The position numbers and the translations under genes are program-made. The notes beneath the pieces were generated by a model that saw nothing but the letters and a program-made list of their open reading frames with translations, was not told the origin of the DNA and ran no database searches. 64,000 nt of DNA from Hofstenia miamia (Eukaryota > Xenacoelomorpha > Acoela), in contig SCFE01000007.1 in assembly GCA_004352715.1 (NCBI GenBank), positions 1,983,873 to 2,047,872 on the forward strand, in the 5' to 3' direction. Shown here in pieces: positions 10,871 through 22,200 of this stretch; positions within the stretch are counted from its first letter, which is position 1; each line of letters starts with the position of its first letter.

Positions 10871-11439
10871 TGTAAGAAAATTATGTTTGACTAGGCGCTT
10901 ATAATTTTGTGCAGTCACGTACTAGTGGAATTTCTCCCAAAAAGATCATTTTTATCTAGAAATTTAATTCTCTTGTACTTTCGAATTCTGGAAAAAACTA
11001 TTCTAGCGACAGCTCTCATCTCTAAACATTTATCAAAAATAAGATTATACTCTCTATACTAATTTAACTCTTATGAACACAATGTACTTTTATTAATCCA
11101 CTAAAGCTTTCATACAAAAAACGTTTATCCTGTAAGAAACTAAACAGCTTTAACCCATTAGAATTTAACAAGCATGAAAACCACAATTAAGATGATTTGA
11201 AAAATTTACCAAAACTATTCTAAGTACTTAAAACTAACAATAAAATTCTAAATTGCTAAAGTAATTCCATCAAAATAATAAATATGCAGAAAAAAGCTAC
11301 TATTAAGTAATAAGCAAAATGTGCATTACCAAACAAATATACTACAAACTTAGTAGGCTTACGAATTGAGAAATGCGGAACTTACTTACTTAGCAATCTG
11401 ACAGCAAAGCTTTAGATACCAACGTGACTCAACTTTACA
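10871..11439 (-). mobile_element. Candidate 5' LTR (minus strand)
   Basis: The edge next to the primer-binding site reads TGTAAG on the plus strand, giving the expected terminal CA on the minus strand. A plausible other edge is ..TTTACA at 11439, giving 5-bp TGTAA/TTACA ends and a length of 569 bp. An AATAAA lies inside on the minus strand near 11094. The PBS-side edge is better supported than the outer one. No second LTR is in the window. Confidence 0.4.
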
Positions 11440-11528
11440 GCAACCAACTCAACAGTAAAACTGACAGAGCTTTGGCTCACTTTTGCACTGACTTTGATCT
11501 AACCAACTGACGGACGGCACCACTTACC

Positions 11529-11718
11529 AAATTCTCAGCAACTTAAAATTGCACTTTGGAGGCAAAACTGGCAGCGTTCTGTGCTTACTGCTCGTTTTTG
11601 GACTCGTGTTTTTGTGTCCCGCCTCTTCTTTGCAATTGAATGTGCTTCCATTGACGTCATATTTTTGGAAATGAGCTTCTGCGTTTAGTTTGGTCACGAC
11701 TTGATGAAATCTTTCCAC
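11529..11718 (-). CDS. Possible cellular first exon ending in a GTAAGT donor
   Basis: A minus-strand frame opens with ATG at 11716-11718 (MERFHQVVTKLNAEAHF..) and reads about 63 codons to a G|GTAAGT splice-donor sequence whose GTAAGT occupies 11522-11527. The protein is Lys/Ser-rich and I recognise no family. Base composition is less A+T-rich than around it, and a palindromic TGACGTCA lies inside at 11652-11659. The candidate LTR starts about 80 bp downstream, so any intron was invaded. The first bases of this exon recur at the gap edge near 2259-2293. Chance is quite possible. Confidence 0.3.
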
Positions 11719-11961
11719 AATGGAAAGTTCTTCTTATCACCGAACTTAATTCCAGAAACTCGTTTTCGTTTACCTGGTTTCACCAGCAGTGAACTGATGT
11801 TAATTGCGAGTTCCGAATTTAATTCAATTTCTAAACTTAAAAGGTAATTCCCGATAGCCTACTAAGATTAAACAATATCTAAAACTCAGTTTACAATTTC
11901 GGCAAATAATAATCTACATTTTAAAATAGTAAAATTTATAAGCACACGACATACATATAGA

Positions 11962-12180
11962 ATGCCACACAATTTTCTGACATTTCTATCAAGAAAAGAG
12001 AATTACTATTTAAAACAAAAGGTACAATTTACACCAGATCAGCATCAAAGTATTCTATTCATACGCCCACATATTAAAAGAACAACAGTAGAAGCATTCA
12101 ATTCATCTTTAACTCTTGACATCGATGGATATTCGGAATATTTAAGGCTTGATACGATTACTTACAAATCTACTTGTTAG
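11962..12180 (+). CDS. Hypothetical 72-residue ORF, second copy
   Basis: Same protein as the frame at 2538-2756. No family recognised and no membrane or signal features. It lies about 240 bp beyond the possible exon at 11529-11718, on the opposite strand. Probably fortuitous. Confidence 0.15.
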   Translation: MPHNFLTFLSRKENYYLKQKVQFTPDQHQSILFIRPHIKRTTVEAFNSSLTLDIDGYSEYLRLDTITYKSTC

Positions 12181-12255
12181 AAAGCCATCGCAATTTCATC
12201 AACAATCAAGAGAACGCTGTAGTAATCTTTGAAAGTAGACAAGTATTTTAATACC

Positions 12256-12510
12256 AACAATCGTAAGTGATAAGAATTTATAATGCAGTGCAATTGTTTT
12301 CTATATTACAAGTTGTTAATTCTTTATTTTTGAAAAATTCAATTGGAACTTTGGAGTAATCTTTGGAAGACAAGTAGTTTTAATAAACAATCGTAAGTGA
12401 TAAGAATTTATAATGCAGTGCAATTGTTTACTATATTACAAGTTGTTAATTCTTTATTTTTGAAAAATTCTATTGGAACTTTGGAGTAATTTCTGGAAGA
12501 TATTTAGTTT
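12256..12510 (+). repeat. 130-bp tandem duplication specific to this copy
   Basis: The stretch starting AACAATCGTAAGTGATAAG at 12256 starts again at 12386, with a few differences. The partner block at 2259-4102 has a single copy, so the duplication arose, or was lost, after the blocks separated. Confidence 0.8.
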
Positions 12511-13105
12511 TATATACAATCAGTTACCTATCGCTTTTAATTCGTCCAATTTCATGAGACGTTATAAGTAAATATTCTAAGGATGATTTTCATCAAGACG
12601 ATTGTGCTTTTTTTTAGAGAAGGAGCAATATCAGCACTCGATAGAGGATGCTGTTATTGGCAAGAACCGAAAACGCACACAATTTCATTTTAAGATGTTC
12701 AAAAGTGGTGCAACATAGTGAATGTAAAAACTTTAATAGTTTAGTGCAAAAATTTATAGATGTATTCAGATGTATTCTCACAATGTTTAATAGAAATAGC
12801 CAAATTTTAATTACTGACTGAGCTCTCCAAAACATTGTGTTCCACAATACAATTCAGTCACTGCAATCCATAAGTGCTAGTTATGCCAAAACGCAGATGT
12901 TAGTCCTTCATTGCATGCTTCGGAAAAGAAAAATATTAATGAAACAGATCTCCAGTCTGGTTTCTTGGCATAATACAATCATAGGGTACTGCATTTTGAA
13001 GATTGCTTCAATTTTATTTCACGAATTGGATTGCGTTTTCCTTCACTTTGTTGATAGATTATTGCTATAATTGTTTAGTAGATTTTAAAAGCAATACTAC
13101 TAAAT

Positions 13106-13410
13106 GGGAAGTGATCCAAATTCAATACGTTAACAACACCGTTAACAAATAGTGTTTTAGTTAACATGACCGTAAACCATATCGTTAACTTACACTCAAA
13201 ATAAATTCGCTAAAGATGAAGTTTACGTTAAAGGGATGTTTTTTTCCGCAAATGTTATTACAAATAACTTTGACACATTTAGGTTCTGCACATTTCTTCA
13301 AATATATCTATGCAAATAAATTTATTAAGCGCATGCAGACATTTGAAGCTAGAATTGTTGTTTACGGTTGCATTTTCACTTGTTAACGTATTGAATTTGG
13401 ATCACTTCCC
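13106..13410. mobile_element. MITE, 305 bp, second copy, perfect 29-bp TIRs
   Basis: Same element as at 3562-3867, carried within the duplicated block. The two 29-bp arms match perfectly, and TAAAT flanks both ends (13101-13105 and 13411-13415). It was inserted before the block was duplicated. Confidence 0.85.
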
Positions 13411-13609
13411 TAAATATTTGTGCACGCATTTGATAAGATTAAATGCAATAATTTTTCAAATCTTGTGTTGTTTAAATCAATAATCTGAAAATATGTAAAT
13501 TTTTCTCGGAGTATTCGTAAAAATATAGTTTTCCATTATTACTTTATCAATATAAGGCTAAAATTAACAAAAAACATTAGTTATGACATTATATTATAGA
13601 TAATATCAA

Positions 13610-16600
13610 TAATGTAAATTGAGATTTAGGCCTCTGATAATTTTAGACATTAAAACTTGTCATGACCTGTTATTATGTTTACTTACACCTTGAATTTACC
13701 CCACCATCCGCCATTTCTACCCGCAAAAGGAATTTTTAGGCATTCATTAAATCATTGTTTACGCTTTTGAAAAATGTTTGATGGGTGCATGAGTGGGAAA
13801 TTCCAAACCTATATTGCTGCTATACGTCAAAATTTAAGAATTAGCTTTTCCAAAAAATCAACCGAACACTCTTTTTTAAACTATTCATTATTGTATTTGA
13901 CTTTCCTCTACCTACAATATTAATCCACTGTGAATTGAAAATACTAAAAAGATTTACACGATTACCTACTTAGTGCTTATTTATTACTTATGCAATGTAG
14001 CTAAGATATTGCCACTATAGAAACAATCTGAAATTATTAGCAGTTTGCCAAATATCAACAATTATGTTAAGCATTAGTACATGGCGGTTATGCTTTGAGC
14101 AATCAACTGATATTGCATTAATTTTCTTGTCACTTATGACAATGCAAATAGCAAATATTTGGTCTACTAAGCTACAATGCATCTCTGAGTGAATACGACA
14201 GTTGGGTTGCTGCTGAATCAGTTCAATAAATCTACAATTTCGCTAAGACATATTTCTAGCAAAAATTGTATAAATACCTACAAATATTAATCGGAAACTT
14301 ACTAAGGTTTTTAAAATTACTAATTTCAAGATATGTTGAGCATTGTAGATCAACATAACAAACACCTGAAGCAAAACACCATCAATTTACCTGCAATGTT
14401 GAAATACAAATTCTCACAATTTCTTAATTATATCCCCTCAGACATATACATTGTATGGAAGGGCTAAAAAATATTTATATGGTGGCTCAGCACTGCTGGT
14501 CGCAATTGTTTTTGCTGACATTAAAATTTTTTTTTCTATTACTAATATTTTCATTGAAATTGTCTGTGCACGTTGTAAACATTGTGACATGATCATGTAA
14601 TTTTTTACCAAAGTCATAATAAGGAAATTTCGTTTTTCTTAGCCTCTAAAACTATAACCAGAAAATTTAGGCTTGAATCCTGTCCAACCCACTCTATTCC
14701 AATTGATTCGAGAACACCGTGCATACATGTTTCAGGAGTGTTAGATATTATTCAGTTAACTTTTTAGATTTCAGTATAAAAGCTTTCCTTCTTAATGCAA
14801 TTTATCAATATTTAATGCTTAAAACATTGTATATGTGTTATGAAACAAAAACTTTAAAAAAGATTGACATTGTGGCTGTGTCATTATTTGGTCAAGTCTG
14901 AACACTAAGTATGGGATGATTTTATATGTCTTTGAGAAAATCGGATATTTCTTGATAAAATTGTATGTCTCCATGTATTTAAAACACAATAATAATGTTT
15001 ATCATAAATTTCCTACAAAACAGAGATGCACAGATGTGTCTAAATTAGCTTGAACATGTGGATAATAACAATTTCCATCAAATATTAAAAAAATTTAATG
15101 AAATTTCAATGAAAAGACCATGTGATTAATAAAGAGTGCTGCGTAAAAACATTGTATGACGTCAATAGATCAGAATTATTTCAGGTGACATTTAGAAATT
15201 ATCAACTTACATTTAGAAATTATCATTTTACATTTTGGAATCAAAAAATACAAATAGAAATGGTCAATTTACATTTAGAAATGAAAAACTACACTTAGAA
15301 TTTATTATTTATTTTTTAGAAATTTTTAGAATTATTTAGAAATCAAAAATGATGTTTAGAAAATGATAGTTTACATTCAGAAATGAAAAACGACATTCAG
15401 AGTTTTTCAAATAACATTCAGAGATCATTAATTAAGATTCAGAAATCCTTAATTACAAAATTTTCCATATTCGAAGGTTCTTTTTCTTTTTACCAAGCTT
15501 CAATCTTTCTAAAACAATACAATGTTTATAAATAGAACTTTAACATATAAATACCAATTTAAACATTTTTATTAAATTGATTTCGGAGAACACAATATGG
15601 ACCTCTAAACAATTTGTCTTAGAAGTCAATGGAGTACAACCCATCAACCCCTCCTGAATGCTTGTAGACCCGCCTTAGGTGGTAATGCTTGCTAAGGGCG
15701 GGACATGTACTTATGTTTATATGATAATAGGATTCACTTTTTCAAACACTCGTGGTGTTATTAACAAACTTCGTGCAAAGGAATACGCCAAGTACAAATG
15801 TTTATTTATTTTGAGATATTTACATATAGTCTTAAAAATGAACATGTTTAGATGTAGCAAATATTTGTATGCTAATTTCTGTTTGCTTATACATAATTAA
15901 GAATGTATAAAACATTATTTTGTTGAGAGTCACACCCTTATTTAGAAATGCCTAAAAAAAATTTTCAGCATCGAATCAGAATTCTGAAAAAGTAGGCATA
16001 TTAAGCGCAAGAAAGAAATTATATACTCTCAGAAGCAAACAAGGGTCATAAGATTTTTCAAAAATGCGGTTTGACAGAATGCTGCAAATGAGCTATAGTT
16101 TTCTGACGCAATCTATTCCATTACTCTCTTAAAAAAATTGATCCTATCCAATTCAAAACGATTTTTAAAATTTGACCCAAGACAATCCAACACGTTGGCT
16201 GACTCATCTCTCTTATCTCACAGGTCTGGAGTATGCTTATGTAGCATGTTCTAAATCTAGATATATCTCTACATTGTAGTGGCATGTTCTACTTTAATAA
16301 TTGTAAATGTAATATAGTTTATTATTCAATTTGCGAACTTGTCACTATCAATCAATTTTAGGCTTGGAAATTTGTAGTGGATCAAACAGGAAGCAAACAT
16401 TCTCAAATGTAGCTATGAGCTTGTGGTGCTCGTATTAATGAAATAAAGGGAGTAAGTGACTGCTACAAATAATTTCAACATGTCTGGAAATGGGACAAAC
16501 CTTTTGAACACAACTCATCCTGATTCGAGCTGTACTCCTACTTGCTGATTGGATTCAGTTGCACGAATTACTCATTTCAAAAATATTTGATATGCCTAAT

Positions 16601-16980
16601 GCCTAATGCCAATTCAAAAACTAAAGCTAACAAAATGAATTTAAAAAAATAGTAGAACTTCTCATAAATTTGTTGTTGAGAATGTGCTTTGGTATTCTAC
16701 AATGGGAAGTATGATAATGATTTTGTGCATTTTCGAAAAGTATAACTTTAGTGACCTTTAAATTATATTTTAGAGCATCAGTTTTGATAATTCACATTAG
16801 GCCGGGTGTAACTATCTCACATTAAATTTTTTCACTCTTGTTTCCCCTTAAAAGCCCTGCAAACATTAGAATAGACCTGCGCAAAGTGGAAAATAATTTT
16901 CCCTTGCAATTATGTGCAACATTTGCATTTACAAAACCTAAATACATTGTTTTATTATTGTACAGTTGATGATGTGAATA
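13610..16980. other. 3.4 kb without a recognisable gene
   Basis: A+T-rich sequence with only short frames on either strand. The two longest ATG frames, at 14719-14901 and 15679-15900, show no family features. The one clear structure is the degenerate tandem repeat at 15185-15455. Confidence 0.6.
15185..15455 (+). repeat. Degenerate ACATTTAGAAAT tandem repeat
   Basis: About ten imperfect repeats of a unit near 20-26 bp with the core ACATTYAGAAAT, drifting to ACATTCAGAGAT towards the right end. Noncoding. Confidence 0.65.
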
Positions 16981-17004
16981 TACAGAATAGTTCTATTGAT
17001 AGTT

Positions 17005-18262
17005 CCCTTCTTTGTATAATGGTTGATATTATCTAGGACAACTATATTGATAATTTATTTAATTAATCAAATCATAAAATATGGTGCTAAGACTGCTAAG
17101 TTCAAAATTATCATCAAGACTCCTTAAATTTATCATTTTTTCATTAATTTTTTACTCCTCCCTAAAATTTACTCTATGGTTTTTTATTTAATATGAAAAG
17201 TTATATCCATATCAAATACTTTGTAATAAATTTAAGTAATATCTTTTATCATCAAATGGTGATAATGATGTATTTTCTGTGTTAATTCAACAAAATTTGT
17301 GTTTTTTATTTTGCACTGCATAGTTGTTAGCAACACCAACTTTATTTGTTTCTAAACTATTTTTATAATCTTCAATTGTTTATAATTCTTTTTAAACTTT
17401 TGTTTTTCCCTTCAAAGTATTTTTGATTATTTATTAACTTTATATAAATACATTTTGCTACTCAAAGCAATGAATTGTTCTAAATATATACTTTCAGGTG
17501 TCTCAATTTTAAAATATCTTTCACTAAAAAGTTCATTATATTTATCAAAATTGCTGAAATCAAATAATTCATAATCAGTTCTCTATTAGTTTCACAAGTT
17601 TTTTAAAAGAAAGCAATATTTAAAAGTTTGTAAAAATATATCTCAAAACTACTTTTTAACTATTATTGTTATGATCAATATATGCATGTTGTTCTGTTTA
17701 AATGAAATTACTCTATGCACCCAAGAAATTTCCATATCCATTCATAGATGAAACCTTAATGACCTGCAAAAGTAAAAATCGATTTTTCTAACATACTGAT
17801 CATAAATAATCTTTTGTGTAGGACAAATACCAAGAGCAATATTTACTGGAAAGTTTTTTGTTTTATTTTCCAGTTTATTTGGATAAAATATCCAATAGGA
17901 CTGTTATCAGAAGTTCTGATTATTTTCTCAATTAGACCTGTTTGACTTTCAAGAACATAATCACACATTCTCATATTGATGATTTTTTGGTATATCATTA
18001 CAGTCAAGCTAAATTAAAGTTTGATAAACCAATATACCTTGATGTTACAGCATTAGATCTATCAAAGCTCTTAGTGTATGAAACGTATTATGATGTCTTG
18101 CAACCATTTTTGGTGAAAATAATATAACTCTGAACTACATGGATATAGACAGTTTCATTTGGAATATAAAAACTAAGGATATAACTAATGATTTGAAAAC
18201 ACTTAATGATGATTATGATTTATTTGATTTCAGTAATTGTGATAAATATCATGACATTTTAG
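17005..18262 (+). repeat. Inverted partner of 1-1258
   Basis: Reverse-complement match to 1-1258. Inside it, a polymerase tail on the minus strand (about 17233-17575) faces away from a polymerase fragment on the plus strand (from 17942). The plus-strand tail (18230-18560) and minus-strand tail therefore form a second, closer inverted repeat with a loop of roughly 650 bp. Confidence 0.88.
17233..17575 (-). pseudogene. DNA polymerase B C-terminal fragment, minus copy
   Basis: Reverse complement of 690-1030 and diverged inverted counterpart of 18230-18560. Only blocks of a Polinton-type polymerase tail can be recognised, interrupted by stops and frame changes. Too short and broken to act. Confidence 0.5.
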
Positions 18263-18560
18263 TGAAAGATATTTTAAAATTGAAGTTCCTGAAAGTAAAT
18301 ATTTTGAGCAATTCATTCCTTTGAGTAGCAAAATGTATTCATACAAAGTGAATGAAAAAAGCAGAAATACTTTGAAGGGAAAAACAAAAGTTAAGAAAAG
18401 AATAATAAACAATTGAAAATTATAAAAATAGTTTAGAAACAAATAAAGTTGAAGTTGCTAACAACTATGCATTGCAAAATAAAAACATAAATTTTGTTTA
18501 CCTAGCACAAAAAACATCATTATCACTAATTGACAATAAAAGATATTACTTAAATCATTT
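17942..18560 (+). pseudogene. DNA polymerase B fragment, palm region to tail
   Basis: Two successive plus-strand frames, 17942-18127 and 18139-18324, carry consecutive parts of the polymerase in different reading phases. The first holds a block containing KPIYLDVTALDLSKLL. The second starts at the catalytic Asp-rich motif, here MDIDSF. Further tail-like blocks run to about 18560 with stops. This order is that of protein-primed family B polymerases of Polintons and related animal virus-like elements. Exonuclease and N-terminal domains, partner genes and terminal repeats are not seen. Broken and inactive. Confidence 0.7.
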
Positions 18561-19260
18561 ACAAATTATTTATTATTAAGTAAAACCATAGGGAAAATTC
18601 TGGAAATTAATGAAAAAAATATAAATTTTCTGTGGTTTGATATAAAAAACCAGACCTATTAATACCACTAAGGGTTGCTGTATTAGCATGAGTCTAATTA
18701 ATAATTATCTGTAATTTGTCTCATCAGGTACATTGATTTACAAACTTACATTCAAATTTAACTAATGAAATTTGAATTTTGCTTAAATACAAGGAAAATA
18801 TCCTAATTAAAAGAAATGGTACTTTTCAAAATCTATATCTCACAGTAAGGTGGCACCAATGAAATGTGTGCACCCAACTACCTAATTAATTAAAGGATTG
18901 AGTTCCAAGTTTCTCTATGAACCTTGATCCAGCAGAATTGGATGCAAAATTTAACAATAAAGTACCAGAAAACAATACAAGATGATATTTTACAATATCA
19001 AATTAAAGGACAACAATGACTTATCCAAATATATTCTCAAAGTTAATCACTTACTCAAACTACTCTCTTGAGAAGAAGTTTTTTCCTTCAAGGAAGACCT
19101 CTATAGCCATGTAAAATCCAGAATGTCACCATCATTAAAAAGACACTATCAAATGAAGAGTGACACTGACATTCCCATTAATGTTCTAATAAAAAATGCA
19201 TGAACATCCAACTCACAAGAAGCAAATAACTAAAAAACCTGTTATAATAGAAAAAGTTTG

Positions 19261-19302
19261 ATGAAAACTTGTGGTGAACAAGGACACACAGCACTAAACT
19301 GC
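19261..19302 (+). pseudogene. Gag zinc knuckle remnant
   Basis: The frame reads MKTCGEQGHTALNC, giving Cys-x4-His-x4-Cys spacing of a retroviral-type CCHC knuckle. The first Cys position is occupied by Met, so zinc binding would be impaired. The Gag frame is broken upstream and downstream. Confidence 0.7.
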
Positions 19303-20399
19303 AAAACTATTATCTATATAGTCAGAGACAAAGGCTTTTAAACAGCCACAGATGTTGAAGAAATCTTAGCCAATAAAAACTGTAATAATTTAAACTAAAA
19401 AGCAGACTGACCTAAAATGGTACTGAAAAGATATTTATCAAAACAAACCTATTGGCATGCAACTTAATATTTGTCAAAATCAACAGTATAACTATTGAAG
19501 CATCTATATATACTAGAGCCTTCTGTGGCAGAATGCAAGCTTAAAGCATTTTTGTCAGCCTCACATAAGGTAGAAATTGCAAATGTAAAGGCACATTTTC
19601 TGACCAAGTGTAAACAGAGCAATAATCTACAATTATATTTAGAGAATATTTATTTGTAAAAAGCCTTTAATTATTTGTCAGAGTAATAATGCAGGTCACA
19701 AGAAATATGGCAAAAACACATGCACAAAAGAAATTGAATAGAAGTGCTACTGATTAACAGCACCTGCAATGTCCACAATGTAATTTCTATTACTGCTATG
19801 CTTAAGAAAGCTGAAAAAAATAATCTCAATTAAACTGAATCAGTGAACAATCTATGGTACACTGCTAAAATATTTTATCAAAAAATCCAATGCTCTACTT
19901 GCAATAGATAGCACCTCAAAAATACAAATTTGATATCTTGATACCAACAATCTCAAAAGAAACACACCACAGGAGATTTCTAACATCAATGGCATCCTGA
20001 AAGTTATTGCCACCATATTTGAAGCAATAGGCTTTGAACAGAAAATAAATTGTACCTCATACAAAACCAATTTATCAGCACTACCACAAAGTGATCCAAC
20101 ATTTACAAGACAAATATGTACATAGTATCTTTTAATTATTACCAAACAATCATGTATTACAAAAAAACAAAAACTCATATACATTGCCTAAAATTTTTAT
20201 CAAGCATGTTGAAAAACATTAAATATGTATCAACTTCCACATGCTTAATATCATCACCAAAGATTCTTACCCACTTCCATGTATCAATACCATCCTCTTT
20301 GAGTGGCCCAATGCACTCTGTTCTCAACTATTGATTTATGCAAAGCCAATTAACAATTACTAATGTGAGAATCTGATATCAAAAAAACTGCATTCATTA

Positions 20400-20900
20400 C
20401 ATCCCACAGTCTCTACAAGTGGCTCTACATGGCTTTCAGGCTATAAGTTCTCCTGCCAGATTTCAAAGTTACATGATGAAAATACTTCTTGACTGATATA
20501 TACAACTTGAAAAAGGCATATCTGCCAATATCAAAGATATACTGATTGCAACAAAAAGAACTAATGAACACTATGAAAAATCCTAAAACTATTCTTCAAT
20601 GCTGGACTGTGCAGTATAGCCAATAAGTGCATTATTGCAATGAAAAATGTCACATATCTCAGCAAGAACATCTAAGCCAGAGATATAGAAATTAAAGACA
20701 ACACCAAAATAATTATAAAAAAATCAAGTTTTCAAGAAGAAAAAGATCTGTAAAGATTACTAGGCTTCATCAATTACTATCACATATTTATAGTGAATCT
20801 TGCTGAAAAAAACTTCAAAATATCAGCCTTGCCTAATGGAAAAATCCAAAGGAACTGGTCTCACCAGGAAGAGTTGGACAAACTAGAAAAAGAAATGTGA
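20400..20900 (+). pseudogene. Gypsy-type reverse transcriptase remnant
   Basis: Recognisable blocks include ARFQSYMMKILLD near 20459-20497, matching the P-A-x-F-Q region of Ty3/gypsy RT, and NIKDILIATKRTNEHYEK near 20527-20580. The latter occupies the catalytic YxDD position with Lys in place of one Asp. The LGFINYY block near 20760 marks the RT/RNase H boundary. Frames change several times. Inactive. Confidence 0.75.
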
Positions 20901-21215
20901 TTTATTCCTTCCCTGAATTCTCCTATGGACACTGAAACACTCATTCTCAACACAGACTCAAGTAGTTTGGCAATCAGTGTAACTTCAGCCAAATGCAAGA
21001 TGGCTCTCATGGAAATTGCAGCCATCAGAACAGCATTACAGTGCCACAAAATTAGAGACATTGACACTATTGGATTCACTAAAAATGTTCCACCACATTC
21101 TCTTTGGCAAAAGACCTTCACAGTGAAAACCAACAACAACAGCCTATGTTAGCTCAAAAAATACTCCTGTGGTCACTCAATAATTATTGCTCAATGGATA
21201 GAGTACCAAAGCAGC

Positions 21216-21327
21216 NNNNNNNNNNNNNNNNNNNNNNNNNNNNNNNNNNNNNNNNNNNNNNNNNNNNNNNNNNNNNNNNNNNNNNNNNNNNNNNNNNNNN
21301 NNNNNNNNNNNNNNNNNNNNNNNNNNN
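21216..21327. other. Assembly gap, 112 N, with repeated flanks
   Basis: The 30 bases before the gap (21186-21215) reappear directly after it (21328-21357). The contig ends probably overlap and the true gap size may be zero. Confidence 0.9.
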
Positions 21328-21649
21328 ATTGCTCAATGGATAGAGTACCAAAGCAGCTACTCATTTACTAACCAACACCATAAAGGCTGCCTGCAAAATA
21401 ATGCAGATTTCTAAACTGCCTTCCCTCAGTACAATTGAAATCTCAAAAAGGAAGATGGTGAATGAAAACCCACATCACAAAGATAAAAATAGAAAAACAA
21501 TTTTGGCTATACTCTCAATCACAATTAAAGAGAAATAACTGCTAATGAAATTGTCTAAGCACAGAACAATGACATGATCTTCAAAAAAATAATTGCAAAG
21601 GTGAGAAACCTAGAAGACGTCATTGAGCATATGGCCATGCATTACTTTA

Positions 21650-22200
21650 AAAAACATAAATTGAAACTTACTGATTCTGGCATCCTATATGCTGATTGCA
21701 AAAATTCCAACCACGTTGCTCTACCAGGACACTAAAAATCTGAAATTATTAAGCAAATTCCATGAATGTAGTCACATTAGAGTTTATCAAACCAAGCTAA
21801 ATGTTCATGAACACTTCATTAGCAAATACCTATGCAAATGATAAAAGATGTAGTAATCAAATTCAATACCTGTATACTGCAGAACAAAGACTTTCTGAAT
21901 ATACAAACTAAATCATCAACAGATATAAAAGAAAACTGGATATCTATATTTGGCAAAATCTTTAGTGAAAACTCTGGAAATAGAACAAAATCACTCAATG
22001 GCACATCACCCACAAGCCAACAGAGCCATTGAATGTGCTAATTGAACTTTGATAACACTGATGAGAGCTACTACATCACATATTGGACAAAATAATTGGT
22101 GAGGTGTATTCCCAATAATATAGTATTTCCACAATACCTCCATTCATACTACAACCTAACTAACACTCCACAAAGCCATAGGTGGCCACAAAGCTCTTAA
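21650..22200 (+). pseudogene. Gypsy-type integrase remnant
   Basis: A zinc-finger-like His/Cys region lies at about 21755-21880. A later block contains AHHPQANRAIECAN (about 22003-22044), followed by an N-x-S-I-H-T-T-T-like block that matches the C-terminal side of retroelement integrase cores. Frames shift between the blocks. Confidence 0.7.

Larger units (their letters stand above)
11682..13609 (+). repeat. Partner of the 2259-4102 block
   Basis: Near-identical direct copy of 2259-4102. Here the sequence continues on both sides into unique DNA, so this is the anchored copy. Unlike its partner it holds a 130-bp tandem duplication (12256-12385 and from 12386) and lacks about 35 bp near 13505. 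Confidence 0.9.

Noticed and set aside
19852-20184. 110-codon minus-strand frame repeated at 55914-56246 and 59097-59429
   Set aside because: Antisense to the gypsy RT region; it recurs only because the gypsy block is repeated.
20861-21139. 92-codon minus-strand frame
   Set aside because: Antisense shadow of the plus-strand gypsy RNase H region, which reads as retroelement protein on the other strand.
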